DNA of 64,000 bases from Kineosporia babensis (GCF_021129305.1 NZ_JAJOMB010000011.1:124001-188000), one strand, 5' to 3'; shown: positions 1-8,567, counted from the first letter of the stretch. The notes: a model not told the origin generated them from the sequence alone. Program-made: numbers and translations.

Positions 1-139
1 CTTCGGCATAACGTAAATCCGGCCCATTAATTCACGGTCAAACGGCCGTCCCGGCGGTCCCGGGCGAAATTGACCCGGCACGGTCACGGCTGCGAAGTTG
101 CTGAGGGTTCATCCCGCTCGGACAACTTCGGGAGTTGCT

Positions 140-1300
140 GTGAAACGTCGCCGCGCAACAGTTCTGCTCAGTGCTCTGGCTCTGGTCGGGGCCGGCCTGG
201 CGGTCGCCGTGCCGTCGCTGACGGCGAATCCGGCGGTGGCGGCCGAGGCGTGCGGCAGCGGTAGTTTCCAGGCCGAGGTGGTCAAGAGCGGCTCCACGTG
301 GACGGCCAGGAACGGCAGCCGCACCGTGTACACCGGCTCGGACATGCTGAGCGCGGTGCAGGGCGGGATCAACAGCCTCACCGCCAACCGCACCGCCAAG
401 GAACGCGTGGTGGTGCGGGGCGACGGCTCGATGCCCGCGAACCAGCGGATCCGGATGGCCAGCTACACCACGCTGGACTTCTGCGGCACGATCACCACCA
501 CCGGCTCCGGGGCGACCGACATGGCCCCGATCTACGGCCGCGGCATCACCGACGTCGAGGTGCAGCATCTGAACGTGAAGGGCGCGCCCTGGTACGGCAT
601 CTTCATGCGCCAGGTGAACAACCTCACCCTGGGCCAGATCACGATGGATCTGCCCGGCGGCGGGATCGGGGTGCGGGTGGACAACAACAACGCCACCGCG
701 TTCTCCAGGAACTTCACGCTGGACACGCTGAGCGTGCAGAACGCCGGCTCACACGCGCTGGAGACCTACGGCATCGACGGGGTCAAGGTCGGCACCGTCA
801 CCGCCCGGAACGTGGGCGAGTCCGGGGTACTGCTGAACCGCACGATCAACGCCACGATCGGCACCGTGGACGCGGAGAACGCGGGCGCCGGGACCGGATA
901 CGCGGCGTTCCGGATGGCCAACCGCAACGGTCTGGTCGGCTCCTCGTACCCCACGAACATCAAGGTCGGCACGGTGAAGGCGCGCGGCGGCGGCCGGGGC
1001 ATCTTCTGTGTCTCGGAGAGCGGCGGAGCGACGATCGACAAGGTGGACATCAGTGGCACCGGCAACAACGCGGTGCTCATCGAGAACTGTCACAACGTGG
1101 ACATCGCACCCGGTGGCGGGACCATCGCCGGGCCCGGTAACGTCCGTCTCGCAGCGCGCTCGGAGTTCGCCAACAACACCGGCATCACGCTGCGGAACTT
1201 CACCCTGTCGAACAGCAGCCTGGTCGAGAACCCGTGCGTCAGCGGTGGGCTCAGCTATTCCGGGGTGAAGGTGAGCAACTCCTCGGTCAGCCGCTGCTGA
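140..1300 (+). CDS. secreted right-handed beta-helix protein
   Basis: Predicted exported protein of 386 residues. A basic start (VKRRR), a hydrophobic stretch at residues 7-25 and an AVAA site near residue 35 form a Sec signal peptide. The rest is rich in G, N, V and T and has recurring short strands of the type 'xxVxVGTVxAxN', typical of parallel beta-helix proteins related to pectate lyase folds, which usually bind or cleave polysaccharide. No lyase catalytic residues can be assigned, so enzymatic activity is unproven. The GTG at 140 is preferred because GGGAG lies about 5 nt upstream and the signal peptide then starts properly; an in-frame start at 98 would add a non-signal-like leader. 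The protein ends with a Cys-containing tail (residue before the stop). It stands alone and faces a convergent membrane-protein gene across a hairpin. Confidence 0.75.
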   Translation: MKRRRATVLLSALALVGAGLAVAVPSLTANPAVAAEACGSGSFQAEVVKSGSTWTARNGSRTVYTGSDMLSAVQGGINSLTANRTAKERVVVRGDGSMPANQRIRMASYTTLDFCGTITTTGSGATDMAPIYGRGITDVEVQHLNVKGAPWYGIFMRQVNNLTLGQITMDLPGGGIGVRVDNNNATAFSRNFTLDTLSVQNAGSHALETYGIDGVKVGTVTARNVGESGVLLNRTINATIGTVDAENAGAGTGYAAFRMANRNGLVGSSYPTNIKVGTVKARGGGRGIFCVSESGGATIDKVDISGTGNNAVLIENCHNVDIAPGGGTIAGPGNVRLAARSEFANNTGITLRNFTLSNSSLVENPCVSGGLSYSGVKVSNSSVSRC

Positions 1301-1310
1301 CCCCCTGATC

Positions 1311-1356
1311 GCCGGTGGAGGCGGGCGCCGATGCCCCGGATCCCGTCTCCACCGGC
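1311..1356. terminator. bidirectional hairpin terminator
   Basis: GCCGGTGGAG (1311-1320) is an exact inverted repeat of CTCCACCGGC (1347-1356). The pairing can be extended by CGGG/CCCG around one mismatch. It sits between two convergent genes and is followed by a pyrimidine-rich run on the plus strand, without a long U tract, as is common in actinobacteria. Confidence 0.6.
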
Positions 1357-1389
1357 TCTTCCTCCTAAAACCGGTCGGGCCCGGAAGGC

Positions 1390-1770
1390 TCAGTTGGGCG
1401 TGAACAGGCCCTGGATGCCGACCACCACGGCGATCAGCCCGAAGATGGCCAGGATCAGCGGGGCCCCCTCGGGGGTGGCGCTCTGGCTGCGCAGCGGCGG
1501 CCGGCCGGTGATCTTGTCCCACAGCAGGATCACCCCGACGGCCACCCCGACCACCTCGAAGTGGAACAGGTGCGGGCCGCTGACCAGGTGCACGATCAGG
1601 TAGTAGCCGCCGGTCACCAGCGCCACCACGCCGACGATCCAGGCCCACGGATCGATCCGGGCGATCAGCCCGGCGCCCCGCTCACCACCCCGGGGCAGCA
1701 TCCGCAGCAGAGGCAGGCCGAGCAGCAGCCCGCCGACGATGGTGGACAGGTCGAGCAGGAGAGCGATCAC
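1390..1770 (-). CDS. small integral membrane protein, unknown function
   Basis: Protein of 126 residues that is almost entirely membrane-embedded: about four hydrophobic segments near residues 1-25, 42-62, 68-86 and 104-122, with short loops (a basic loop near residues 26-36 and GRPPLRSQ near 88-96). No catalytic motif or recognised family. The start is a GTG at 1770 with GGAG about 6 nt upstream. It is transcribed away from the EACC1-domain gene, so the roughly 150 bp between them should hold divergent promoters. Function unknown; could be a small DoxX- or DUF-type membrane protein but I cannot name the family. Confidence 0.6.
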   Translation of the reverse strand: MIALLLDLSTIVGGLLLGLPLLRMLPRGGERGAGLIARIDPWAWIVGVVALVTGGYYLIVHLVSGPHLFHFEVVGVAVGVILLWDKITGRPPLRSQSATPEGAPLILAIFGLIAVVVGIQGLFTPN

Positions 1771-1926
1771 CGTGAGCTCCGGATGGCCGATGGGACGTCG
1801 AGGCGCTCAGGTCGGTGAGCCCCAAAACCGTAGCAGAACGTGATCAATCCGCAGGTTCACGACCGTGAACGGGCAGGGGACGGCCCGGCGCACTACCATC
1901 CGGAGTCACGTGACGGAGGGGGAACC

Positions 1927-2235
1927 ATGCACGTGCACATGGTGGTGTGGGGCGAGCCCGGGGAGCAGCATGTCGCCTCGCTGGAGAGCTGGCTGCAGCT
2001 GGAGCCACAACTACGCCGGGCGCCGCTGCGCCGCGGCCCGGAGGATCAGCTGGTGATCACCCTGCCGGACGACGCCGCCCCGAAGGTCCTGGCCAGCTCA
2101 CTGAGTACCTGGCTGAGCACCCGGATCGGGGATGTCCGGCTGAACGTCACCGGGCCGGACCGCACCTCGGTCGAGGTCACGGTGGCCAACATCGCCGACC
2201 ACGACGAACTGCTGGGCCAGGTCCTCAGGAACTGA
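1927..2235 (+). CDS. EACC1-like (effector-associated constant component) domain protein
   Basis: Small protein of 102 residues. The ATG at 1927 has a strong GACGGAGGGGGA ribosome site just upstream; an earlier in-frame start at 1840 has none. Layout matches the EACC1 domain known from actinobacterial NTP-dependent conflict systems: an N-terminal strand (HMVVWGE), a helix with 'LESWLQLEPQLR', then a 'VLASSLSTWLSTR' helix and a closing 'VRLNVTGPDRTSVEVTVANI' strand pair. In that family the domain is thought to be a constant adaptor that couples a variable effector (caspase-like, trypsin-like and others) to a sensor. Here no effector gene is adjacent: the neighbour is a convergent lipoprotein whose 3' end overlaps by 11 bp. 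Family assignment rests on pattern recognition. Confidence 0.6.
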   Translation: MHVHMVVWGEPGEQHVASLESWLQLEPQLRRAPLRRGPEDQLVITLPDDAAPKVLASSLSTWLSTRIGDVRLNVTGPDRTSVEVTVANIADHDELLGQVLRN

Positions 2236-3499
2236 GACCGGTACTCGGGATCGTGGCCCGCACCCGGATCGCGGCCGGCTGCGTGTAGAGGGCGCCGTCG
2301 GGGATCCCGGTCACGCCGTCGAGGAGCACGTCGATGCCCGAGGTCAGCCAGGTCCGCGCCACGGTGGTGAAACCGTCGGCCTTCCAGGCCTGGTTCAGGC
2401 AGCGCATGGCCACCGAATGGGCTTGGCGCACGCTTTCTTCGGCCACCGCCAGGCTTTCGACCGGACGGTCGAGGCGTCCCCGCTTGAGGCAGTTGCCCTT
2501 CAGCAATTTCGTCAGCAGGTCGGGGTCGACCGGGGTGCTTTGCGTGGGCATCCCGGCCGAGGTGCGCTCAAAGGCGTCGAACCCGAGGGCCAGAGCCAAG
2601 GCCAAGAACCCGGCGTTGCTGGTGCGCGCGGTGACCGTGCCGCCGGGGGTGAGCGCGTCGGGGTGCAGTTCCAGCGTCGAGCCACCGCTCAGCAGCGCGC
2701 TTCCGGGCTGATCGGCCAGGGCTTCCAGGGCGCGCGGCAGCTGCACCCCGTCGCGTAGCTGACGCATCCGCCAGGAACGCGGAAAGCCGACCGTGACCGG
2801 ATAGCCCTGCGTGTTGACGACTTTCAGCACCGCCGTGCCGTTGTCCAGGCCGTAGCACCAGCTGATCCGCTCACTGTTGGCCGCGGTCACCCGGACTCCG
2901 GCCTGCTGCGCGGCGGACTCGTGCTCGCACTGCGGATCGGCCGCCTTCACGTCCAGCACCGAGCGGTAGGTGGTGGCGACGGCGTTGCGCAGCTCGGAGA
3001 AGTCCCAGACGAACGCGTTCCACCAGGCCTGCTCGTAAACCTCGGCGGCGATCGTCTTGCGGTCCGGATCGTACTGCGCCGGAACGATTTTCCACTCGCC
3101 CTGCTCGTACCGGCCGAGCACGGCGGCAGCCTCTTCGTCGGCGCTGGTGGGCAGCGGCTGCATCTGGACCGGGAAGCTCAGCCGTATCGGGCCGGACAGC
3201 TTGGCCCCCTCCAGCTTGAGCTCGTACGCGTCGCGAATGCTGAGGAAGGGTGAGGGAGCGACCGGGGCGCCTTGGGACTTGCGCAGAGACAAGGTGCCTT
3301 GCCCCGAGACCGAGCCGGCCGGAACGTCGACGACCGGTCCGCCCGGCACCACCACCCGTCCCCCGGCCGGGCCGACCACAGCCGAGACTCCGGGCTGAGG
3401 TTCCACCACCGAAGCCACCTTGGCGACCCGGACCTCCGGATCGGTGCAGCCGGCCAGCACGACGGCCGAGCACACCAGAACCAGCAGCTTCTTCAGCAC
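2225..3499 (-). CDS. lipoprotein with ZU5-like N-terminal domain
   Basis: Protein of 424 residues with a lipoprotein signal: KK near the start, hydrophobic core and lipobox LAGC, so Cys18 would be lipidated and the protein anchored outside the membrane. Residues about 40-115 contain 'VGPAGGRVVVPGG..VDVPAGSVSGQGTLSL', the glycine/proline pattern of ZU5-like domains that often precede cell-surface sensor or repeat regions. The remainder has many W, a few Cys (C..C near 200-225) and no recognised catalytic motif. GTG start. Its last 11 bp overlap the convergent EACC1 gene, so expression of one may affect the other. Function unknown; a surface sensor or cell-wall-bound protein is possible. Confidence 0.6.
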   Translation of the reverse strand: MLKKLLVLVCSAVVLAGCTDPEVRVAKVASVVEPQPGVSAVVGPAGGRVVVPGGPVVDVPAGSVSGQGTLSLRKSQGAPVAPSPFLSIRDAYELKLEGAKLSGPIRLSFPVQMQPLPTSADEEAAAVLGRYEQGEWKIVPAQYDPDRKTIAAEVYEQAWWNAFVWDFSELRNAVATTYRSVLDVKAADPQCEHESAAQQAGVRVTAANSERISWCYGLDNGTAVLKVVNTQGYPVTVGFPRSWRMRQLRDGVQLPRALEALADQPGSALLSGGSTLELHPDALTPGGTVTARTSNAGFLALALALGFDAFERTSAGMPTQSTPVDPDLLTKLLKGNCLKRGRLDRPVESLAVAEESVRQAHSVAMRCLNQAWKADGFTTVARTWLTSGIDVLLDGVTGIPDGALYTQPAAIRVRATIPSTGLSS

Positions 3500-3716
3500 G
3501 ATCGCCCCGTTCGGTCTCGGCCTGCGGTCTCGCCGGAAACGACCACGGTAGAACCCGGTCCCGGTTCACCGGTCGCTACCGGCCGGTCTCGGCAGAACAG
3601 CCGATGGGCGGGAGCAACGGACGTTCGCCCAGCCGGCGAGCGCAGGTGGCGGTCCGAGGGTTGCGGGGCAGCTGCGGTAGGCGTGGGTGCCCGGGCAACC
3701 CTAGAGTTGCGTGACT

Positions 3717-4421
3717 ATGACGGACGAAGAGCGTCTGAGCGATCTGGCGGCGGCTACGCACTTCGTGCTGCTGGACTTCGACGGGCCGGTCTGCGACCTG
3801 TTCGCCAACCTGCCGGCCGATGCGGTGGCGGCCTCGGTCCTGGACGAGCTGGAAGGCATGCTCGGCGGGCCGGTGGACGAGGACCTGGCCGACATCGACG
3901 ATCCGCTGGACCTGCTGGACGGGGTCTCGGAGATCTACCCGCAGCTGCTCCCGGCCGTCGATTCGGCGGTGCGCGAGGCCGAGGCGGACGCCGGGGCGCT
4001 GGCTCCGCTCACCGCCGGGGCGGTGGACTTTCTGCAGGTCTGCGTGGACAGCGGGCGCCGGCTGGCGATCGTCAGCAACAACGGCGCGGAGGCGGTGCGC
4101 ACCGTGCTGGATCTGCACGACCTGAGCGAACGGGTGTTACACGTCCAGGGTCGTGATCCGGACCCGCGGCTGATGAAGCCCGACCCCACTCCCCTGCTGC
4201 AGGCCATGCGGGCGCTCGGTGCCGATCCGACCAGGACCACGATGATCGGGGACTCCTCCAGCGACATGCTGGCCGCGCGGGCCGCCGGGATCGAGGCGAT
4301 CGCCCTGCTGGAGGCCGCCCCACCCCCGGCGACCCCCGATGCCGGTCAGGCCTGGGTCGCCGGGATGGACCAGCTGGCAGAGCTTTTCAGGCGATCAGAG
4401 CCTCGTACTCCTCGGCGGTGA
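3717..4421 (+). CDS. HAD-superfamily phosphatase (PGP-like)
   Basis: Soluble hydrolase of 234 residues with the HAD motifs in order: motif I LLDFDGPV (nucleophile Asp20, acid Asp22), motif II in 'LAIVSNNG', motif III lysine in 'MKPDPTPL' and motif IV 'MIGDSSSDMLAA'. A helical cap lies between motif I and II. Such proteins remove phosphate from small metabolites such as phosphoglycolate; the substrate here is not known. The ATG at 3717 (or GTG at 3711) has no ribosome site, but TAGAGT at 3702-3707 is a good -10 box, so the transcript is probably leaderless. The 3' end overlaps the convergent gcvH by 35 bp. Confidence 0.8.
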   Translation: MTDEERLSDLAAATHFVLLDFDGPVCDLFANLPADAVAASVLDELEGMLGGPVDEDLADIDDPLDLLDGVSEIYPQLLPAVDSAVREAEADAGALAPLTAGAVDFLQVCVDSGRRLAIVSNNGAEAVRTVLDLHDLSERVLHVQGRDPDPRLMKPDPTPLLQAMRALGADPTRTTMIGDSSSDMLAARAAGIEAIALLEAAPPPATPDAGQAWVAGMDQLAELFRRSEPRTPRR

Positions 4422-4773
4422 GCAGCTTGGCCGTCTCCTGCGGGGTGACGGTGAACAGCCAGCCGCCGTCGTACGGGTCGGCCGCGATCAGCGCCGGGTC
4501 GTCGACGATCGCCTGGTTGACCTCGGCCACCACGCCGGTGGCCGGGGAGTACAGGTCGGAGACCGACTTGGTGGACTCCACCTCACCGCAGGCGTCACCC
4601 GCGGTCACCGTGGCGCCCACCTCGGGCAGGTCCACGTAGACCACGTCGCCCAGGGCGTCCAGAGCGAAGGTGGTCAGGCCCACGCGCACGGGCTCGGCGG
4701 GGAGTTCGGCACCGGGAGCGAGCAGGATCCACTCGTGCTCAGCGGTGTAGAGACGGTCGGCGGGGTTGGCCAT
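4387..4773 (-). CDS. gcvH: glycine cleavage system H protein
   Basis: Lipoyl carrier of the glycine cleavage complex, 128 residues, the usual length. The lipoylation motif GEVESTKSVSD places the modified lysine at residue 69. Flanking 'YTAEHEW', 'VGLTTFALDALGDVVYVDLPEVG' and the C-terminal 'AEVNQAIVDDPALIAADPYDGGWLFTV' are all standard. It shuttles the aminomethyl group between GcvP, GcvT and GcvL in the cytoplasm. Starts 10 bp after gcvT stops, so it is the second gene of a riboswitch-controlled operon. gcvP is not in the window. Confidence 0.95.
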   Translation of the reverse strand: MANPADRLYTAEHEWILLAPGAELPAEPVRVGLTTFALDALGDVVYVDLPEVGATVTAGDACGEVESTKSVSDLYSPATGVVAEVNQAIVDDPALIAADPYDGGWLFTVTPQETAKLLTAEEYEALIA

Positions 4774-4783
4774 CGGGAACTCC

Positions 4784-5902
4784 TCAGGAACGCTTGTAGA
4801 ACGGGTACGGGGTGACGTCGAAGGGCAGCAGCGTCCCTCGCACGTCCACCTGCAAGGACTGGCCCTCGCCGGTCGGGTCGATGGCAGCCGGGTCGATGTA
4901 GGCCAGGGCGATCGGGTGGCCGAGGGTCGGCGAGAGCGCGCCGGAGGTGATCACACCCACGGTCTGGCCGGCGGCGTTGAGTACCGGGTGACCCGCTCGG
5001 GCGGCGCGGCGGCCGGTGCCGGTCAGGCCGGTCAGCACCCGCTCGGGCGTCTTCTCGGCGGCCTGGGCCAGAGCCTCCTGGCCGACGAACGGCTTGCCGA
5101 GCTGGACCACGCGGCCCAGACCGGCGGCGTACGGGGTGGTCTGCAGGCTGAGCTCGTTGCCGTACAGCGGCATCCCGGCCTCCAGGCGCAGGGTGTCGCG
5201 GCAGGCCAGCCCGGCCAGCCGACCGCCGGCGGCCTCGGTGGCGGACTGCAGGGCCTGCCACAGCGGCACGGCCTGGTCGGCGCCGATGTACACCTCGAAG
5301 CCGTCCTCACCGGTGTAGCCGGTGCGGGCCAGCAGCACCGTCAGCCCGGCCAGCTGAGCCGGCATGCAGGCGTAGTAGCGCAGGCCGGCGATCGCCGCCC
5401 GCTCCTCGTCGGTGCCGACCAGCTGCTGAACGATCGCCTGCGAGGCCGGGCCCTGCACCGCGAGCAACGCGGTCTGCGCGGTCTCGTCGGTGATCTCCAC
5501 GTCGAAGTCCTGGACCCGGGCGGTCAGCGCCTCGAGCACCACGGCGGTGTTCGAGGCGTTCGCGATGACCAGGTACTCGTCCTCGTCGAGCCGGTAGGTG
5601 ACCAGGTCGTCGAGGATGCCGCCGCTCTCGTCGCACAGCAGCGAGTACTTGGCCCGGCCGACCGCGATCGCCGAGAGCCGGCCCACCAGAGCGTGGTCCA
5701 GCGCGGCACCGGCCTGCGGGCCGTACAGCCGGATCTCGCCCATGTGGCTGAGGTCGAACAGCCCGGCGGTGGTGCGCACGGCCTCGTGCTCGGCCAGCTC
5801 GCTGGTGTACTTCAGCGGCATGTGCCAGCCGGCGAAGTCGGTCAGCCGGGCGCCGTGGGCGCTGTGCACGTCATGCAGCGGGGTGGGGCGTGGCGTGGAC
5901 AT
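4784..5902 (-). CDS. gcvT: glycine cleavage system T protein (aminomethyltransferase)
   Basis: Transfers the one-carbon unit from the aminomethyl-lipoyl H protein to tetrahydrofolate, releasing ammonia. 372 residues. Landmarks: 'HGARLTDFAGWHMPLKY' near the start, 'LFDLSHMGEI', 'CDESGGILDDLVTY', 'RTGYTGEDGFEVY' and the C-terminal 'GHPIALAYIDP'. The ATG at 5902 is chosen because GGAAGG precedes it and the reading frame upstream is riboswitch RNA. First gene of gcvT-gcvH, directly downstream of a tandem glycine riboswitch, so expression should rise with glycine. Confidence 0.95.
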   Translation of the reverse strand: MSTPRPTPLHDVHSAHGARLTDFAGWHMPLKYTSELAEHEAVRTTAGLFDLSHMGEIRLYGPQAGAALDHALVGRLSAIAVGRAKYSLLCDESGGILDDLVTYRLDEDEYLVIANASNTAVVLEALTARVQDFDVEITDETAQTALLAVQGPASQAIVQQLVGTDEERAAIAGLRYYACMPAQLAGLTVLLARTGYTGEDGFEVYIGADQAVPLWQALQSATEAAGGRLAGLACRDTLRLEAGMPLYGNELSLQTTPYAAGLGRVVQLGKPFVGQEALAQAAEKTPERVLTGLTGTGRRAARAGHPVLNAAGQTVGVITSGALSPTLGHPIALAYIDPAAIDPTGEGQSLQVDVRGTLLPFDVTPYPFYKRS

Positions 5903-5962
5903 AGCTGCCTTCCGGAATCCATCGCGACCGGGCCGCACCTGGGGTGCGCCGGTGAGCCGATT

Positions 5963-6160
5963 CCTCCCCGCTCTGTCCTGGGACCTGAGAGCTTGACCGC
6001 GTTCGGCGACGCGGCACTTCACCTTCGGTAAACCGGCATCGGGCCGGATTTCTCCAGAGTTGCCTCGTCGCGACGGTATCTGGGCCTGAGAGATTCCTGG
6101 GGAGGCGTTGCTCCTACGGCGCCTCCTGCCGCTGGTTCACGGAGGAAGGCTCTCCCGTCG
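5963..6160 (-). ncRNA. tandem glycine riboswitch
   Basis: The minus-strand leader of gcvT carries two glycine aptamers. The first (about 6160-6068) has GGGAGAG, then GGAGCAA and ATCTCTCAGG; the second (about 6062-5963) has CTCTGGAGAAA, ACCGAAGG and GCTCTCAGG followed by GGACAGAG. These are the conserved strings of the family, in the right order and spacing. Two aptamers plus a short linker is the classical arrangement that turns on glycine degradation genes. The 3' end lies about 60 nt before the gcvT start, where GGGGAGG may pair to form the expression switch. Confidence 0.92.
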
Positions 6161-6204
6161 CGCGTCGACGGCGTATTCAGTTCTCAGTGCAGCTGGCAAA
6201 CTTA

Positions 6205-7401
6205 TCATCGCCGGATGACGGAGCCACTTCCGATCAGAGCTTTCCGGATCTGCGTGGTGATCAGGTCCAGCACCTCGGTACTGGTGGCGAAGTTGCACCG
6301 GACCATCTCCGGCCCGCCGCCGAAGTCCGGGCCCGGGCTCATCCGCACCTTGGCCACCCGCCGGAAGAACTGCCCGGCATCCTCGCCCAGCTCCGCACCC
6401 GAGCAGTCCAGCCAGGCCAGGTACGTGGCATCGGGTAACCGCAAGCTCACTCCGGGCATCTCGGCCACCGCCGCTGCCAGCCGGCCCCGCTGCTGAAGCA
6501 GATGGGCCCGCACCCCGGCGAGCCAATCGTCCCCTTGTTCCCAGGCAACCCGGGTCGCTTCCACGCCCATCACATTCATCACGCCGTGCATCTCCGGCGG
6601 TTGCGAGTCCCACCGCCGGCGCACCGCGGCCGAACCCAGATGGGCAACGGCTGCTCGCAGCCCGGCGATGTTGAACGCCTTGGTGGCCGACGTCAGAGTG
6701 ACGGTACGGGAAGCGATCTCGGGGCTCAGACCGGCGAACGGGACGTGCTGGTTCGGATCGTGCACCAGGTCGGCATGGATCTCGTCACAGATCACCAGCA
6801 GGTCGTGCCGATCGGCGAATTCGGCCAGCCGGAGCAGCTCTTCGCGCTCCAGCGCAGCCCCGGTCGGGTTGTGCGGGTTGACCAGCAGCAGAACCTTGGC
6901 ATCGGCGAGGTTCTCCAGGCGGTCGAAGTCGTGACGCCAGTGCCCGTCCTGGAAAGTCAGGGGCAGCCGGATCGGCGCACGGCCCATCGCGGGCACCGTG
7001 TTACGGAAGGGCGGGTAGTTCGGGTCCTGCAGTACCACGCCGTCGCCCGGCTCGGTGGTCAGGCCGAGCAGGATCTGCAGGCCGGAGATCAGGTCGGCGA
7101 TACCGCGCACCTCGTGCGGATCCGGCTGCCAGCCGAACCGGGCGGACATCCGCGCGGCGAACGGCTCGGCCAGCGGGTGCGGGCCGAATTGCCAGTCGGG
7201 GTAGGTCACGTCGCCGCGCTCCAGCTGGTCGGCCAGAGCCTGCCTGATCACCGGCGCGACCGGAAAGTCCATGTCCGCCACCCAGGCAGGCAGCATCTCG
7301 GACCCGTACCGGGCCCATTTCACCCCGTGCTTGGCTCGTAACCAGCTCAACGGGGGTTCGAACCAGGGGACGTCCGTGTCCGGCGAGGCGGGACTGGTCA
7401 T
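6205..7401 (-). CDS. PatB/MalY-type PLP-dependent C-S lyase or aminotransferase
   Basis: Fold type I pyridoxal-phosphate enzyme of 398 residues. The PLP lysine is in the motif S-A-T-K-A-F-N-I-A-G-L; 'NPHNPTGAALE', 'VICDEIHADLV' and the C-terminal 'RCNFAT' arginine complete the active site. The N-terminus 'KWARYG..LPAWVADMDFPVAPVI' is diagnostic of the MalY/PatB group, which mainly cleaves cystathionine and related C-S bonds. The ATG at 7401 follows TTGGAGGG; an upstream in-frame start at 7473 has no such site. Same orientation as gcvT, which begins some 300 bp downstream behind the riboswitch, so the two are probably separate units. Confidence 0.85.
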   Translation of the reverse strand: MTSPASPDTDVPWFEPPLSWLRAKHGVKWARYGSEMLPAWVADMDFPVAPVIRQALADQLERGDVTYPDWQFGPHPLAEPFAARMSARFGWQPDPHEVRGIADLISGLQILLGLTTEPGDGVVLQDPNYPPFRNTVPAMGRAPIRLPLTFQDGHWRHDFDRLENLADAKVLLLVNPHNPTGAALEREELLRLAEFADRHDLLVICDEIHADLVHDPNQHVPFAGLSPEIASRTVTLTSATKAFNIAGLRAAVAHLGSAAVRRRWDSQPPEMHGVMNVMGVEATRVAWEQGDDWLAGVRAHLLQQRGRLAAAVAEMPGVSLRLPDATYLAWLDCSGAELGEDAGQFFRRVAKVRMSPGPDFGGGPEMVRCNFATSTEVLDLITTQIRKALIGSGSVIRR

Positions 7402-7604
7402 CGATGACCCTCCAAGGGTTCTCAGCTCGGCGCAACCCGGATCACCAGTCTCACATGTCAGGCGTCCGAGCACTGAGCGTCACCGCCGGGCCGGACATTG
7501 ACCCAAACCGGTTGCCCGCTGGGCCGAATGCCGGAAACCCACTTCACCACCCACGTCCCTGATTCCGATGACCTGCTGAAACACACTCGGTGAGGGGACT
7601 GCGG

Positions 7605-8354
7605 ATGAGCACGGCCACGGACGACACTCCCCCGCAGAGCCCACCTACGGCCACCGACGAACTGCTGCACGACATCGCCGAGGAAGCACCCCTGCGCGAT
7701 CCGGTGCGCCGCCGTCGGCTGCTGCTCGGCCTCGGGATCGTGGTGCTCGTGGTGGCGGTCGTGCTGGGTGGCCTGCGGCTGGGCGGCCTGCTCGGTGGTC
7801 CCAGCGAGGCTGAGAAGGACCAGGACGCGCTGGTCCAGGTGCAGGAGCGGATCCTGCCCGAACTGCGCGAGCTGATGAGCCAACGAGAGACGTTCTTGGC
7901 CGCCGAACGCCTGTACCTGCCGGCCATGCAGGAGGCGGGTGAGCAGGCCCGGGTCTACAACCGCCGTTACGCGGCCGGTCAGCGCCGCACGCCGGTGCCC
8001 GATCTGGCCGAGCAGACCAGCGATCTGGAGCAGGTGGTGCGGGACACGACCGCCCTCGGCACCAAGCTGACCGAGGCGAAACCCGGCGCCGGCGTGACCT
8101 CCGAGGCGCACGACTACCTGCTCTCGGCCGTGCACACCCTGACCCGCAACGCCGCCCGCAACCTCCGGGTGCTGCAGCGCAGCCGGGGACCGTACGTCCT
8201 CACCCAGGTCAACAACGAGAACGCTCTGACCGCGATCAAGCGGATGAACAAGTCTCTGCTGTACGTGCTGGACGCCGCCCAGCTGCCGGTCGCGGACTTC
8301 GACCTTCCGGGCGGGACCGACAAACACCCGCACGACCACAGCACCTTGATGTAA
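7605..8354 (+). CDS. single-span membrane protein with helical extracytoplasmic domain
   Basis: Protein of 249 residues. A basic cytoplasmic segment (RRRR near residue 40) precedes one transmembrane helix at about residues 44-66, followed by a helical region rich in E, Q, R and L that may form a coiled coil, and a His-rich end (KHPHDHS). No enzymatic motif; family not recognised. ATG at 7605 is preceded by GAGGGGA with 6-7 nt spacing. Its last codons contain the -35 element of the next transcription unit (TTGATG at 8346-8351), so the two genes are tightly packed but probably separately transcribed. Confidence 0.65.
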   Translation: MSTATDDTPPQSPPTATDELLHDIAEEAPLRDPVRRRRLLLGLGIVVLVVAVVLGGLRLGGLLGGPSEAEKDQDALVQVQERILPELRELMSQRETFLAAERLYLPAMQEAGEQARVYNRRYAAGQRRTPVPDLAEQTSDLEQVVRDTTALGTKLTEAKPGAGVTSEAHDYLLSAVHTLTRNAARNLRVLQRSRGPYVLTQVNNENALTAIKRMNKSLLYVLDAAQLPVADFDLPGGTDKHPHDHSTLM

Positions 8355-8373
8355 CCCGAACCAGGCGTACACT
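8346..8373 (+). promoter_or_regulatory. promoter of the FBP leader transcript
   Basis: TTGATG (-35, 8346-8351), a 16-nt spacer and TACACT (-10, 8368-8373) form a good housekeeping-type promoter. A GTG begins 7 nt after the -10 box, exactly where transcription is expected to start, so the transcript should begin with a start codon. The -35 overlaps the last codons of the upstream gene. Confidence 0.6.
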
Positions 8374-8380
8374 CGCTGAC

Positions 8381-8458
8381 GTGTCTGGTTCCTACTCGTG
8401 TCCTCCGCCCGCTGGGCGTCTGGAGGTTGCTGGCGCCCTCCGCGCCGGCACGAGGTAG
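8381..8458 (+). CDS. leaderless leader peptide with Pro-Pro-Pro motif
   Basis: A 25-codon frame starting with GTG at the predicted transcription start and ending with TAG at 8456-8458. The peptide contains the run Cys-Pro-Pro-Pro at residues 7-10 and ends in ALRAGTR. Runs of three prolines stall ribosomes unless rescued by EF-P, and here they precede a gene for an EF-G-binding-type domain. The mRNA around the Pro codons can form a hairpin (CGCCC 8406-8410 with GGGCG 8414-8418). Too short for statistical support; the evidence is the exact promoter-to-GTG spacing, the stop codon and the structured RNA that follows. Confidence 0.45.
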   Translation: MSGSYSCPPPAGRLEVAGALRAGTR

Positions 8459-8567
8459 TTCTGCCCTCAATCGGTGACCAGAGCTCCGCGCTCTGCACGG
8501 CCCTTTGCGGCCTTCGGCACCCCCTTTGAGACCACTGTTCCCGGCCGCCCGACGAGGCTGCCGGGCG
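8402..8567 (+). promoter_or_regulatory. structured leader RNA, possible attenuator, upstream of FBP gene
   Basis: Several stems are visible: CGCCC/GGGCG (8406-8418), GGCGC/GCGCC (8432-8446), CAGAGC/GCTCTG (8479-8495) and, near the FBP start, two mutually exclusive stems that share one strand: CCCGGC (8540-8545) with GCCGGG (8560-8565), or CGCCCG (8546-8551) with CGGGCG (8562-8567). A choice between these, depending on translation of the leader peptide, could control read-through or access to the AGG ribosome site at about 8577. This is inference from base pairing. Confidence 0.4.

Noticed and set aside
8320-8373. WhiB7-type promoter before the FBP leader
   Set aside because: The AT-rich stretch needed just upstream of the -35 element is absent; a housekeeping-type promoter fits.
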